NCBI GenBank assembly: GCA_023259055.1
Contig: JAHFQZ010000002.1
Coordinates: 552,290-616,289 of the forward strand
DNA: 64,000 nt
Source: Nitrosomonadales bacterium
GTDB lineage: Bacteria; Pseudomonadota; Gammaproteobacteria; Burkholderiales; Gallionellaceae
Direction: 5' to 3'
In this document: one piece after another, positions 16,695-27,040 of the stretch
Position numbering within the stretch: position 1 is the stretch's first letter
Layout: every line of letters begins with the position of its first letter
Program-made: the position numbers and the translations under genes
The notes under the pieces: generated by a model
Database searches by the model: none
What the model saw: the letters and a program-made list of their open reading frames with translations, nothing else
What the model was told of the DNA's origin: nothing

Positions 16695-17831
16695 TCAGGC
16701 GTTTTGCATGGCCGATTGGTGGGTGTGCAGGAACCAGCGGTTCAGCACCACATGGCGGGTAAACCATTTGTTTCCAAGTAATTTTCCCGCAAGGAAGTTG
16801 CGCAGAAACGCGGGCCCGACGCCGCCTGGTGCTGCCGCAGCGCCAAAGCGCGCAGTCAAACGGCTGGCGTAAGGCTGCAACCGTTGGCGGCGGTAGTCTC
16901 CCCTGGCCTCTATGATGGTGGCTGCGGCCATGAGAGCAGACTCCACTGCCGGTCGTATTCCTTCGCCGCTTTGCGGGTAGGCCAAGCCGGCTGCATCGCC
17001 GACGAGCAGCATTCCATCATCGATCTGTTTGCGGACCGAGTGTCCGTACAGCAGATAAGCATGGCCGTGGAACTTGTCCGGAATGTCATTTGGAATCCTG
17101 CCGCGCTGCTTGAGGAATTCGCAGAAATTTTGCAGATGCTGAGGAAGACGCTGGCTGCCTTCGCGGCCCAGCCCGATATTCAGAAAATTGCCTTTGCGAA
17201 AGCACCAGCCATATCCTTTCATATCCCGGCAGAAATAGAGTTCCGGCGTGTCCGACCGCACCCTGCAAGCATCGCGTTGCGCCGGGCTCATCTCGAACTC
17301 GATTTCTTTTGCCGTTACTGCGGGTTCGCTGGCGCCAATATTTGCCCCCATAAAACGCGCAACCGGGCAAAAATGCCCCCCCGCGCCGATGATCAATGGT
17401 GTGGTGATGGCATCGTTAACCAGCCAACCGCTGCCGCGTCTTTCCACGGAATCGAGCGATTGTTCCTGCAACAGGCGTGCTCCCGAACGTTGCAGCAGGT
17501 AATCGTCGAACTCGCAGCGGCGTATGCCATAACTGACCGTGGCCGGGTAGTGGGTTTCCTGCTCGTCTCCATCGATCATGCCGGTACGGAAGGCTGTGAT
17601 CGGCTGCAGCACATTCTTCTGCCTATAATCTTCGGTATCCAGCCGCAGCGCTTCCACTACCGGCGGGGTGATCCAGCCGGCGCAGACCTTGTCACGGGGA
17701 AAGCTCGCCTTGTCCATTATCATCACATCCAGACCGTGCCGGCGCAGTTCCCGTGCGCAGCTTGAACCTGCGGGGCCTCCTCCGATGATGAGCGCGTCAC
17801 AGGTTTCCACTGGATTCTCCTGACGGTGCAT
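16695..17831 (-). CDS. Geranylgeranyl-reductase-family FAD oxidoreductase
   Basis: This 378-residue flavoprotein has the dinucleotide motif IIGGGPAGSSCARELRRHG at its N-terminus, VCAGWITPPVVEAL (the 'KxCxGxi' segment of the family), and LLVGDAAGLAYPQSGEGIRPA near residue 290, typical of the GGR / p-hydroxybenzoate hydroxylase superfamily. Members reduce double bonds in isoprenoid chains or related lipids. Its start overlaps the cyclopropane synthase gene by 35 bp, so lipid modification is a reasonable guess here. The exact substrate is unknown. Confidence 0.88.
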   Translation of the reverse strand: MHRQENPVETCDALIIGGGPAGSSCARELRRHGLDVMIMDKASFPRDKVCAGWITPPVVEALRLDTEDYRQKNVLQPITAFRTGMIDGDEQETHYPATVSYGIRRCEFDDYLLQRSGARLLQEQSLDSVERRGSGWLVNDAITTPLIIGAGGHFCPVARFMGANIGASEPAVTAKEIEFEMSPAQRDACRVRSDTPELYFCRDMKGYGWCFRKGNFLNIGLGREGSQRLPQHLQNFCEFLKQRGRIPNDIPDKFHGHAYLLYGHSVRKQIDDGMLLVGDAAGLAYPQSGEGIRPAVESALMAAATIIEARGDYRRQRLQPYASRLTARFGAAAAPGGVGPAFLRNFLAGKLLGNKWFTRHVVLNRWFLHTHQSAMQNA

Positions 17832-19119
17832 GCTGCGGTTTGTACAGGTATTGCCGGGTCAATGGAATCTGGTTATGGCCCGCACGGGCGAAGCTCACCT
17901 GAAACAGCTGCATGCCTCCGGTCTTGAAGGCGGTGAGAGATCCGGCGAGGTACAAGCGCCATGCTCGCGCAAATTTTCCATCGAACATATCTGTCACGCG
18001 CTCGATATTATTTTCATACCGCTGCAGCCAGTGCTCCAGGGTCTTGGCATAGTGCAGCCGTAAATTCTCCACATCCAGAACCGAAAAATCGAAAGGCTCG
18101 AATATCTGCATCATCTGCGCCAGGCTCGGCGGGCAGGCGCCAGGAAAAATGTTGCGCTCGGTCCATGCGTCCATGGGCCGGGGATAATTCAGCCCTATGG
18201 TGTGGATCAATCCGCGGCCGCCATCTTTCAGGCTGCGGTCGATGACTCCCCCCAGTTCCTGATAATTATCCGTTCCCACATGTTCGAGCATGCCGACTGA
18301 GACAAAAGCGTCGAACTTGCCGCGCACGTTGCGGTAGTCGTCTTCGATGAACTCGACCTGCCCGTCCAGCCCCTCGGCGTGGGCGCGTTGCCGGGCGAAG
18401 GCGATCTGCTCACTGGATATGTTGTAGGCAGCCACCGACACACCGTAGTGTTTGGCCATGTGCAATGCCAAAGCCCCCCAGCCGCAGCCCGCTTCCACCA
18501 CTTTTTCGCCCGGCTGCAAGCGCAGTTTGCGGCATACATGATCCAGCTTTGCGATTTGGGCGTCTTCAAGACTGGTGTCGGAGCTGGGGAAATATGCGCA
18601 GGTGTATACCATCCGTTCATCTAGCCAGAGCTTGTAGAAATCGTTGCCGATATCGTAGTGGTGATGGATGTTGCGGCGCGATCCGGGTAGTGTGTTGCGT
18701 CGTGCGTCGAAGAACGGGGACAGCAGCTTTTTTCCAATCTTGCCATGGCTGGTCAGCGGCCACACCCGATAGACAGTCTCGAGAAAATCAAGAAAATTTC
18801 CCTGCACCTCTATGCGCTCTGCCGAGTAAAGCTCGCCGAAGTAAAGCTCGGGATCGGTGATCAGTTTCAATAATGCACCACGGTCGCGAATGATTACCTG
18901 CGCAACTGCTTTTCCCCCATGATTCGAAATTTTCTGCCCATTCCACAGCACAATTTGCACAGGCGGATCGCCTATGGCTCGCAACATTCTCGACAACAGC
19001 ATCTTTTCCGGCGCAAAGACCACATTACCGGAAAGCTGTCGCTGTTCTCCTGACATCGACAGGTAATTGAAGCTGCCGCTTAGGGATTCGCTTGAAGGCT
19101 CGGTTTGCTCTTGTCTCAT
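17797..19119 (-). CDS. cfa: Cyclopropane-fatty-acyl-phospholipid synthase
   Basis: Cfa transfers a methylene from S-adenosylmethionine to unsaturated acyl chains in the membrane, which makes it tougher under acid, heat and stationary-phase stress. At 440 residues it is longer than the 382 of E. coli because of a large N-terminal lipid-binding part. The SAM motif VVEAGCGWGALALHMA lies near residue 190, followed by GKFDAFVSVGMLEHVG and YFPSSDTSLEDAQ. The start at 19119 follows GAGGAG; the five extra residues upstream are unlikely. It overlaps the reductase gene by 35 bp. Confidence 0.95.
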   Translation of the reverse strand: MRQEQTEPSSESLSGSFNYLSMSGEQRQLSGNVVFAPEKMLLSRMLRAIGDPPVQIVLWNGQKISNHGGKAVAQVIIRDRGALLKLITDPELYFGELYSAERIEVQGNFLDFLETVYRVWPLTSHGKIGKKLLSPFFDARRNTLPGSRRNIHHHYDIGNDFYKLWLDERMVYTCAYFPSSDTSLEDAQIAKLDHVCRKLRLQPGEKVVEAGCGWGALALHMAKHYGVSVAAYNISSEQIAFARQRAHAEGLDGQVEFIEDDYRNVRGKFDAFVSVGMLEHVGTDNYQELGGVIDRSLKDGGRGLIHTIGLNYPRPMDAWTERNIFPGACPPSLAQMMQIFEPFDFSVLDVENLRLHYAKTLEHWLQRYENNIERVTDMFDGKFARAWRLYLAGSLTAFKTGGMQLFQVSFARAGHNQIPLTRQYLYKPQHAPSGESSGNL

Positions 19120-19188
19120 GTTTTTGCTCCTCACATTTTTGCTGCTCTGTTGTCATCTGATTCGCAGGAAGGAGTCCATGATGCCGGC

Positions 19189-20661
19189 TCATTCTTTCTG
19201 GAACTTAAGCGGTAAGAAAATCGTGTTGCCTTCACGTTGCACCAGTATGGCTGCACGTTTGCCGGCTTTATCCAGCACTGCACGAAGCTGCCTGGTGGTG
19301 GAGACGCGTTGACTGTTGACGGCGATGATGATGTCGCCCGGCTGTATGCCCGATTCCGCAGCCACTCCGGTTACCGCCTCGACAACCAGGTGTCCATCGG
19401 TATGCAACTCAAGCTGTTCATCGCGCGTAAGTTCATGTACAGCGATGCCGAGATGGCCGGGCTCGGTTGCCTTGCCTTGCGGTTCCTGCTTCTGCGCCAT
19501 GCTTTCGGCCTTCGTTTCACCCAGGCTGACGGTGATTTCCTTTGAGGCGCCATTACGCCATATCTGAAGTTTTGCGCTTGATCCGGGCGCGGCATTGGCG
19601 ACGGCACGCACCAGGTCATCGGTACTGGCCATATCCTTGCCATTGAATTTCAGGACGATGTCACCGATTTGAAGGCCGGCACGATCGGCCGGGCCATCTT
19701 TCTCCAAAGAAGTGATCAGCGCACCGCTGGCCTTGGCCAGATCGAATGACTTGGCATGTTCCGGGCTAACGCTCTGGATGGTGATGCCAAGCCGACCCCG
19801 CCTGACCGTGCCATGTTTCAACAACTCGTCCTTCACCTTCATCGCGAGGTCGATCGGGATCGCGAAGGACAGGCCCATATAGCCGCCGCTACGGCTATAT
19901 ATCTGGGAGTTGACACCGATTACTTCACCGTTCATGTTGAACAATGGGCCGCCGGAATTACCCGGATTGATCGGGACGTCAGTTTGAATAAACGGAACGA
20001 TGTCTTCTCCCGGCAGGCTGCGCCCCATGGCGCTCACAATGCCTTGGGAAACCGAGTTGGTAAAGCCAAACGGCGAACCGATTGCAACGACCCATTCACC
20101 CACCTCGAGTTTCGATGAGTCGCCGATGTTTACGACAGGAAGATCCCTGGCGGGAATCTTGAGCAGCGCAATATCGCTACGTCTGTCCGATCCGATGACT
20201 TTCACCTTGAATTCCCGTTGGTCTGTCAGTCGCACTGTTACCTCATCTGCGTCCTCGACAACGTGGGCATTGGTGAGAACATAGCCGTCCGTGCTGACAA
20301 TGAAACCGGAGCCGAGCGAATGGCTGCGGAACTCACGCGGAGCCTCGTCGCCGGGCGCAAACCGGCGGAAAAATTCGTTGAAAGGATCGTCCGGCGAAAT
20401 GCCAGGGAATGAGGGAGATGGAAAAGCTCCGCGTACCTTTCTGGTGGAACTGATGTTGATTACGGCGGGGCCTTCCTTCTTGACCAGCGCCGTGAAATTG
20501 GGAAGCGCTACAGACACCGGTGCGCCCGATGCGGCGCCGGTTATGGTGTCGGCATTGGCCGACGATACTGCTGATTGTTGATTGCCGGCAACCGCCAGCA
20601 CGATCATTAATGCAATCGTAGGCAGAAAAGTTCCGGGCGCGAATCGTTTCAAGGGGCGCAC
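19189..20661 (-). CDS. degP: Periplasmic serine protease Do (DegP/HtrA/MucD type)
   Basis: This 490-residue protein starts with a signal peptide and has the catalytic triad in VLTNAHVVEDAD, RRSDIALLKI and NPGNSGGPLF (Ser about residue 233). Two PDZ domains follow (about 275-365 and 395-485). DegP degrades or refolds damaged envelope proteins. GGAGGAAAGC precedes the ATG. The neighbouring genes (BCAM0308-family, GroEL, cfa) share the strand and lie 12-70 bp apart. It is a MucD-like member; which Do paralogue it is cannot be told by eye. Confidence 0.96.
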   Translation of the reverse strand: MRPLKRFAPGTFLPTIALMIVLAVAGNQQSAVSSANADTITGAASGAPVSVALPNFTALVKKEGPAVINISSTRKVRGAFPSPSFPGISPDDPFNEFFRRFAPGDEAPREFRSHSLGSGFIVSTDGYVLTNAHVVEDADEVTVRLTDQREFKVKVIGSDRRSDIALLKIPARDLPVVNIGDSSKLEVGEWVVAIGSPFGFTNSVSQGIVSAMGRSLPGEDIVPFIQTDVPINPGNSGGPLFNMNGEVIGVNSQIYSRSGGYMGLSFAIPIDLAMKVKDELLKHGTVRRGRLGITIQSVSPEHAKSFDLAKASGALITSLEKDGPADRAGLQIGDIVLKFNGKDMASTDDLVRAVANAAPGSSAKLQIWRNGASKEITVSLGETKAESMAQKQEPQGKATEPGHLGIAVHELTRDEQLELHTDGHLVVEAVTGVAAESGIQPGDIIIAVNSQRVSTTRQLRAVLDKAGKRAAILVQREGNTIFLPLKFQKE

Positions 20662-20673
20662 TGCTTTCCTCCT

Positions 20674-21177
20674 TCAATGTGTCCAGCTCACTCGCAACAG
20701 ATTTTGTTCAGGGTTGTAGTGAAATTCCAGCTCGCCCTGATAGGCATGATGCAGCGCTTCTCCTATGCCTCGGGCAAGATGAATATCTGTCGTAGTGACC
20801 AGCGTGGCTCCGTCTTTTTCTTCCACCTCCATAATGCGTTTTAGAGGGTGTTCTGCGCGTTCGTGTTTTTCATGGTTGCGCACGAGGTGCATGATTTCTG
20901 CGCGGTGGGATTTGAAGAACTCACCCTGCATCGTGAGGAAGCCGGCTGGGTAATGGTCGTGGATGCGATGACATGCCGGGCAGGTCTCCTGATGTGCGTT
21001 TGCAGGGGCTTGGAGCCACTGCCAGCGGCCTTCATGAAATACCGCACCGCATTGCGAACAGACGGTCGGTTCCGGCAGCTTGGCTTTTGCTTTGTAGGCA
21101 TCGTGAACGCGTTCCTTGAAAATACCGTCGTGGCGCTGGATTTGGCGGAAGCCGCCAGGAATTGATGGGTGATTCAT
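20674..21177 (-). CDS. BCAM0308-family protein with zinc-ribbon-like motifs
   Basis: This 167-residue soluble protein has CSQC near residue 41 and CPAC near 67, which would form a four-cysteine zinc site, and a C-terminal part with ATLVTTTDIHLARGIGEALHHAY. Its layout and context match the BCAM0308 family, named from the Burkholderia cenocepacia low-oxygen-activated locus. Function unknown; it has been placed among stress and hibernation genes. The start MNHPSIPGGFRQI follows AAGGAGG; the 12 extra codons upstream are not needed. It ends 12 bp before degP. Confidence 0.88.
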   Translation of the reverse strand: MNHPSIPGGFRQIQRHDGIFKERVHDAYKAKAKLPEPTVCSQCGAVFHEGRWQWLQAPANAHQETCPACHRIHDHYPAGFLTMQGEFFKSHRAEIMHLVRNHEKHERAEHPLKRIMEVEEKDGATLVTTTDIHLARGIGEALHHAYQGELEFHYNPEQNLLRVSWTH

Positions 21178-21239
21178 GATGATTCCTCCTTTGTTTGGTG
21201 GCATCACTGCCACAAATTTTTTAATTTCACAGACGTTTT

Positions 21240-22922
<1,683 letters not shown>

Positions 22923-22976
22923 TCACCGCCGCTCCAAGCAAACGGCCTGGACAAGTAACCGGCGGCACACCATTTT

Positions 22977-23429
22977 TTATGAAATGGAGATTTCCTTGCG
23001 AGCCGATCCTGGTTTCTTGGGTAACGTGAGCTCGAGCACGCCGTTGTTGTATTTGGCCTGTACCTTGCTTTGGTCAACCTCGTCGGCAAGGGTGAAACTG
23101 CGTGATGCCATGCCATAACTGCGCTCGCAGCGGATTACCCGTTCTCCTTCTTTTGTTTCCTTTTCCTGCTTGACTTCGGCGCTGATGGAAACCCGGTTGC
23201 CTTCTACGGTCACATGGATGTCATCCTTGCTCACGCCGGGGATTTCCGCATTGACCACATACTTTCCATCCGCCTCCTTCACGTCCATTTTGATCTGCGG
23301 TTCGATCTCCATGCCTTCGCGCAAAATTGGACGCATCATGAATTTGTTGAAAATATCGTCGACGTCCCAGAATGGGTCGAAACGCGCGAGATCGCTGCCG
23401 AATGGTTTTAAACGAGTGATGCTGTTCAT
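22977..23429 (-). CDS. Small heat-shock protein Hsp20 (second copy)
   Basis: This 150-residue alpha-crystallin protein shows the family layout: an aromatic-rich N-terminus (DLARFDPFWDVDDIFNKFM), the crystallin core with VVNAEIPGVSKDDIHVTVEG, and the closing AKYNNGVLELTLPKK. The tail ends KEISIS, which contains the I-x-I motif used for oligomer assembly. AAGGAGAATTATC gives a near-perfect ribosome binding site. An 8-bp inverted repeat at 23453-23478 lies in its leader. It differs enough from the Hsp20 at 14847 that the two probably have separate roles. Confidence 0.96.
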   Translation of the reverse strand: MNSITRLKPFGSDLARFDPFWDVDDIFNKFMMRPILREGMEIEPQIKMDVKEADGKYVVNAEIPGVSKDDIHVTVEGNRVSISAEVKQEKETKEGERVIRCERSYGMASRSFTLADEVDQSKVQAKYNNGVLELTLPKKPGSARKEISIS

Positions 23430-23452
23430 GATAATTCTCCTTGTGATCCAGC

Positions 23453-23478
23453 TAATAGCGAGTTGCAAAACGCTATTA
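23453..23478. promoter_or_regulatory. Inverted repeat in the hsp20 leader
   Basis: TAATAGCG pairs perfectly with CGCTATTA over a 10-base loop, 24 bp upstream of the hsp20 start codon and 36 bp after the cold-shock gene. It could be an attenuator, an operator or a thermosensing hairpin, but it does not cover the ribosome binding site, so a ROSE-type thermometer is not shown. Confidence 0.4.
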
Positions 23479-23513
23479 ATACAACCAGTTAATTTGTTTT
23501 CAGCTCAACATCC

Positions 23514-23717
23514 TTAAGCGCTTTTGATGTTGGATGCCTGTTTTCCCTTGGCGCCTTGTGTCACTTCAAAGCTGACCTTTTGGCCTTCCTTGAGCGTCTT
23601 GAAACCGCCCATGTTGATAGCGGAAAAATGCGCAAACAAATCATCGCTGCCATCATCGGGGGTAACAAAACCAAAGCCTTTTGCTTCGTTAAACCATTTA
23701 ACTGTACCAGTTGCCAT
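23514..23717 (-). CDS. Cold-shock-domain protein (CspA family)
   Basis: The 67-residue single-domain RNA/DNA-binding protein has RNP1 KGFGFVTP and RNP2 DLFAHFSAI, and begins [18 protein letters not shown]. Members melt RNA structure and help translation in the cold or under other stress. AAGGAGAGAATCAA precedes the ATG. It is cotranscribed with, or lies just before, hsp20. The exact Csp paralogue cannot be assigned. Confidence 0.97.
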   Translation of the reverse strand: MATGTVKWFNEAKGFGFVTPDDGSDDLFAHFSAINMGGFKTLKEGQKVSFEVTQGAKGKQASNIKSA

Positions 23718-23807
23718 TTGATTCTCTCCTTGCTGATAAAACAGGGAACCCCCCTGCAGGTTTTTTGCGACACTAAAATATTGATTGCCTTGATTTGGTC
23801 TTTTCCT

Positions 23808-24002
23808 TCAGTCTGGAGAGGCCTCAAAGCAGTCCTCGCGCCAAAGACAGTTCACCTGGTCGCACTCACCGCTGAGTGCGGTGCCATAGCAATTGAAGTT
23901 TCCCTCTTCGGATTGAATCGTTTTAATTAGCTCGGCTTTTGACAGTTTGCCGGGCTTGATGCTGAACGACTTGGCAATGGTGCGAACCGCTTCGATTTTC
24001 AT
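23808..24002 (-). CDS. SAP-like small protein with C4 motif (paralogue 1)
   Basis: This 64-residue protein has an N-terminal SAP/Rho-N-like helical segment (VRTIAKSFSIKPGKLSKAEL) and a C-terminal cysteine array, C-x8-C-x4-C-x5-C (CYGTALSGECDQVNC, then DC), likely to bind zinc or a cluster. The paralogue at 26835 keeps the same array and most of the helix. SAP-like motifs usually touch DNA, so regulation or DNA protection is possible but not shown. The 65-bp repeated element copy B lies 110 bp upstream. Confidence 0.8.
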   Translation of the reverse strand: MKIEAVRTIAKSFSIKPGKLSKAELIKTIQSEEGNFNCYGTALSGECDQVNCLWREDCFEASPD

Positions 24003-24111
24003 GACGACTCCTTAAATTCGGTTGGCGTTCAGCTTCGTGTGCAAACACGGAATGCCCGCTTAAGTCTGTAATATCCGACTACGAATATTGCTCTCTTGCG
24101 CACGGTGGCTG

Positions 24112-24176
24112 TATAGGTGTTTGCCTGATTTTTGTGTAAGGCACTGAGAGATTTTCATGTCAGTGTTTGACTGACT
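24112..24176 (-). promoter_or_regulatory. 65-bp repeated promoter-like element, copy B (SAP-like gene 1)
   Basis: On the minus strand the upstream box is AGTCAGTCAAACACTGACA and the second ATCAGGCAAACACCTATA. TTACAC and TATACA flank the second box with an 18-bp spacer, the best promoter match among the four copies. The 46-bp distance between the boxes is the same as in A, C and D. The predicted start of transcription is about 100 bp before the SAP-like gene at 23808-24002. The 239-bp gap 24003-24241 has no gene. Confidence 0.72.
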
Positions 24177-24241
24177 GCTGCTTGTAGGGTGCGTTTTGCT
24201 TGGATGACGCGCAGTTGGCGAAGCGGGAGAATGATCAATAT

Positions 24242-25504
24242 TTAATGCGGAACCATCAACAAGTACACGCCCAGCCCCACCATAACCATGCCGCTGGCCA
24301 ACTTGAGCCAGCGCCCTTCCTTTTCCTGAAGCCGGTGCTGGCTTAGCGTGATGATGCCGATGGCCAGAACGATCACGTCATCGAACATGTAGGCCAGATC
24401 ATATAGCAGCAAATATCCGTAATAGCTCAGGCTATCAAGTTGCTTCAGCGTCAGAATCCGCGTAAACAGCGCCGGAAAACCCGATGTGCACATGAATTCG
24501 ACGATCTGCACCAGGACAGCCAGTATCACTGCGCCGAGTATTGCACCGGCAAGGTTTTCGGCCTGAAGGATGCGCCGTATGCGTGCGTAGATGCCGGGCT
24601 TGGCGGCAGCAGGTATCGAGAGCGAAACACCCCACCCGAAAGCCCAGAAGTCCTTGAGGTTGATCGCCCCCGCCAGCAGCGCAAGGGTAGCAATGATAAT
24701 TTCCGAGGCGCGCGAGATACCGATCAGCAGAAAAAGATTGAGCCATGCCGACATGAAAACGAAATAGGCAAGTCCTTCAACGGCGACGAATGTGCCGGCG
24801 ATAGCGAACATTCGGGGGCGGTTGTTCATGGGAGCCAGCAGCGAGATCATCAGGATCAATACCCACATGGAGCAGGGATTGAAACCGTCCAGCAGGCCCA
24901 TCGCCAGTGTGAAAAGGGGCAGGCCAACCTGATCGAGCGATACGCTGTGGCCGAAAAAATCGACAGCGAATGTTTCCGGTTTGGTTGCAGGAATGGGCGC
25001 ACTCGCCTCGCAGGGTGGGCTCTCTCCGGCTTTGCAGTTGCCGGAAGCCTTGTTTGATTCCGTGCTTTGGTTGTGTGCACGTGCCAGGCTGGCTCGAATG
25101 AGTTGGCCTGTCGCCGCCTCTTCTGAAAATCCGAAGATCACCTGCCCGTCCACTCTGAACGCTGGCACACTTACTGTAGCCACACCCTGGCTTTTGGCAA
25201 TGCGTATTAATTGTTCCAGGGCTGCAGGCTCCTTGAACACATCTCGAATCACAATCCTCAACCCGGGTTGTTCCTGCTTGAGTGCTTCCAGAAACGTTTT
25301 GGCTTTGGCGCAGTGCGGGCATCCCTCGCGGACGAAAACTTCAATATCGGCTGGTTGAACAGAGGCTTCCCCGTCGAGCTTTTGCCAAGGAGCCTCCGTG
25401 GCAAAAGCAGTTGCTGTCCATCCCAAAGTCGAAGCCAGAAAAATTAAACTACATTTGGCAACAAACATCCTGGTTGTCGTCTTAAAAAAATCTCCAGTAT
25501 TCAT
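24242..25504 (-). CDS. Glutaredoxin-DsbD/CcdA fusion, membrane thiol carrier
   Basis: An N-terminal signal or anchor (about 12-35) leads to a glutaredoxin/thioredoxin-like domain (about 50-130) with the active site EGCPHCAKA. Then come about eight membrane helices of the DsbD/CcdA type, where NPCSMWVL and MCTSGFPALF hold the conserved paired cysteines. The protein (420 residues) probably moves reducing power across the membrane toward periplasmic thiols, for instance MsrA, MsrB or cytochrome maturation. An alternative start is MFVAKC, 12 codons later. It ends 240 bp before the SAP-like gene and follows rpoH. Confidence 0.85.
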   Translation of the reverse strand: MNTGDFFKTTTRMFVAKCSLIFLASTLGWTATAFATEAPWQKLDGEASVQPADIEVFVREGCPHCAKAKTFLEALKQEQPGLRIVIRDVFKEPAALEQLIRIAKSQGVATVSVPAFRVDGQVIFGFSEEAATGQLIRASLARAHNQSTESNKASGNCKAGESPPCEASAPIPATKPETFAVDFFGHSVSLDQVGLPLFTLAMGLLDGFNPCSMWVLILMISLLAPMNNRPRMFAIAGTFVAVEGLAYFVFMSAWLNLFLLIGISRASEIIIATLALLAGAINLKDFWAFGWGVSLSIPAAAKPGIYARIRRILQAENLAGAILGAVILAVLVQIVEFMCTSGFPALFTRILTLKQLDSLSYYGYLLLYDLAYMFDDVIVLAIGIITLSQHRLQEKEGRWLKLASGMVMVGLGVYLLMVPH

Positions 25505-25572
25505 GCAATCAGGACTTCATTTGGCGGTTAAATTTCAGCCTCATTCAGGTGAAAAATATAGAAAGTTAGGCA

Positions 25573-26451
25573 TTACTCCAAGGTGACCAGAGCCAGCGAA
25601 GCCTGCATCCTACCCATCGCCTTCTGCTCGATCTGGCGGATGCGCTCAGCCGACACCTTGAACTCGGCGGCCAGTTCATGCAGCGTCGCGGCAGCACCCT
25701 CATCGTACAACCAGCGTGCCTCGACGATGCGGCGGCTGCGCTCGTCCAGCTCACCCAGGGCATTTGCCAAGCCGGAGGTTTGCAGGCGCTCACGTTCCGC
25801 CGTTTCCAGTATGCGTGAAGGCTCATGCGCCTCATCGTCGGCCAGATAATAAACCGGCGCGAAACTCTCGTCGTCGCCATTGCCCGGCTCCAGCGCGACC
25901 TCATGGCCGGCGAAGCGCGCTTCCATATCCACCACATCGTGCTCGCTGACATTGAGCTGCTGCGCGATCTCGCTGACCTGTTGCGGCTTGAGCGGCTCCA
26001 GCCCCTTCTTCATGCTGCGCAGATTGAAGAACAGCTTGCGCTGCGACTTGGTGGTGGCAATCTTCACCAGCCGCCAGTTGCGCACCACGAACTCATGGAT
26101 CTCGGCGCGTATCCAGTGCAGCGCGAACGACACCAGGCGCACCCCGCGATCCGGGTCATAGCGCTTCACTGCCTTCATCAGGCCGATGTTGCCTTCCTGG
26201 ATCAGGTCGGCCTGCGGCAAACCGTAACCGGCATAGCCGCGCGCCACACTGACTACCACGCGCAGGTGAGAAAGCACTAACTGGCGCGCCGCATCCAGAT
26301 CATTCCCGGTCTGGAAGCGCGTCGCCAGCGCAAACTCTTCCTGCTGCGATAGGATGGGGAAGCGGTTGACCGACTGGACATAAGCTTCCAGGCTGCCAAC
26401 GGCATAACCAGCCTGTATGTGTTCTTGTGGCTTTAGCCCCTTGATAATCAT
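25573..26451 (-). CDS. rpoH: Heat-shock sigma factor sigma-32
   Basis: RpoH directs RNA polymerase to heat-shock promoters. The 292-residue protein has the RpoH box QRKLFFNLR near residue 133, region 2 with HLRVVVSVARGYAGYGLPQA and DLIQEGNIGLMKAVKRYDP, and region 4 with TLHELAAEFKVSAERIRQIE. The start ATG overlaps the stop of a 19-codon upstream frame (ATGA) that has a perfect ribosome binding site; AGGGAAG precedes the rpoH ATG. The factor could drive the chaperone genes of the island. Promoter matches to the sigma-32 consensus were not found by eye. Confidence 0.97.
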   Translation of the reverse strand: MIIKGLKPQEHIQAGYAVGSLEAYVQSVNRFPILSQQEEFALATRFQTGNDLDAARQLVLSHLRVVVSVARGYAGYGLPQADLIQEGNIGLMKAVKRYDPDRGVRLVSFALHWIRAEIHEFVVRNWRLVKIATTKSQRKLFFNLRSMKKGLEPLKPQQVSEIAQQLNVSEHDVVDMEARFAGHEVALEPGNGDDESFAPVYYLADDEAHEPSRILETAERERLQTSGLANALGELDERSRRIVEARWLYDEGAAATLHELAAEFKVSAERIRQIEQKAMGRMQASLALVTLE

Positions 26452-26507
26452 GGCGCTTCCCTGATCGTTATATCAAACAGTGCGGAGAACCTGAACCTGG
26501 AATTCAT
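26448..26507 (-). CDS. 19-residue leader peptide coupled to rpoH
   Basis: The frame reads MNSRFRFSALFDITIREAP and stops in the ATGA overlapping the rpoH start. AAGGAG lies eight bases before its ATG, stronger than the rpoH site itself. Such an arrangement normally couples translation of the two frames, so the leader could set the rate of sigma-32 production. No previously described leader peptide is recognised, and the peptide has no run of one amino acid that would suggest attenuation. Confidence 0.6.
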   Translation of the reverse strand: MNSRFRFSALFDITIREAP

Positions 26508-26596
26508 AACGTTTTCTCCTTGATGGCAAGAGGTTGTGCATGCGCAGCCTGAGAGCCATCTTGCTAAACCAGCCAAGCTGCTTCCTCTGTGCAGCT

Positions 26597-26770
26597 CTAG
26601 GGAGCCTTATTTGCCTTGTGCGCCAGCGCGATGCCAACCAGTTCCAGAACTACCCCCAGAATAAGCAGCAGCAAGCCCGCCCATATTGCTGGCGCGATGA
26701 GCATCAAGATTGCGCCCAGTACCACCATGATGGTTGCGCTTGTGCGCCGGGTACGTAAATTCTTTATCAT
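26597..26770 (-). CDS. Small membrane protein, 57 aa
   Basis: The frame begins MIKNLRTRRTSATIMVVLGA and has two hydrophobic stretches (about 13-28 and 30-48: ILMLIAPAIWAGLLLLILGV and VLELVGIALA), with a basic N-terminus and a short polar tail. It lies 90 bp upstream of the rpoH leader and 64 bp after the SAP-like gene 2, all on one strand. The ribosome binding site (AAGAG) is only moderate. No family recognised; a role at the membrane is a guess. Confidence 0.55.
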   Translation of the reverse strand: MIKNLRTRRTSATIMVVLGAILMLIAPAIWAGLLLLILGVVLELVGIALAHKANKAP

Positions 26771-26834
26771 TTTATGCTCTTGTTTTATGTTCTTTGCGAC
26801 ACTGGGACGCCGATCGCTTTGGCCTTATCAAGCT

Positions 26835-27029
26835 TTAACTTACTGAGGCCTCGAAACAGTCGTTCCGCCAAAGGCAGTTCACCTGATCGCACTCGCCGCT
26901 GTAGGCAGTGGCATAACAATCGAAGTTGCCCTCACCTGTTTGAATCATTTTAATCAGCGCGGTTTTTGAAAAATTTCCGGGTTTGATTTTGTGCGATTTG
27001 GCAATGGTGCGAATTTCTTCCATTTTCAT
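26835..27029 (-). CDS. SAP-like small protein with C4 motif (paralogue 2)
   Basis: This 64-residue protein is closely similar to the one at 23808: EEIRTIAKSHKIKPGNFSKT, then EGNFDCYATAYSGECDQV and NCLWRNDCFEAS, with the same C-x8-C-x4-C-x5-C spacing. The start at 27029 is chosen because GAGG sits six bases upstream and the result matches its paralogue. It is the third frame after element copy C and follows the 51-residue frame by 11 bp. Function unknown; nucleic-acid binding is plausible from the SAP-like helix pair. Confidence 0.82.
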   Translation of the reverse strand: MKMEEIRTIAKSHKIKPGNFSKTALIKMIQTGEGNFDCYATAYSGECDQVNCLWRNDCFEASVS

Positions 27030-27040
27030 GATTGGCCTCA

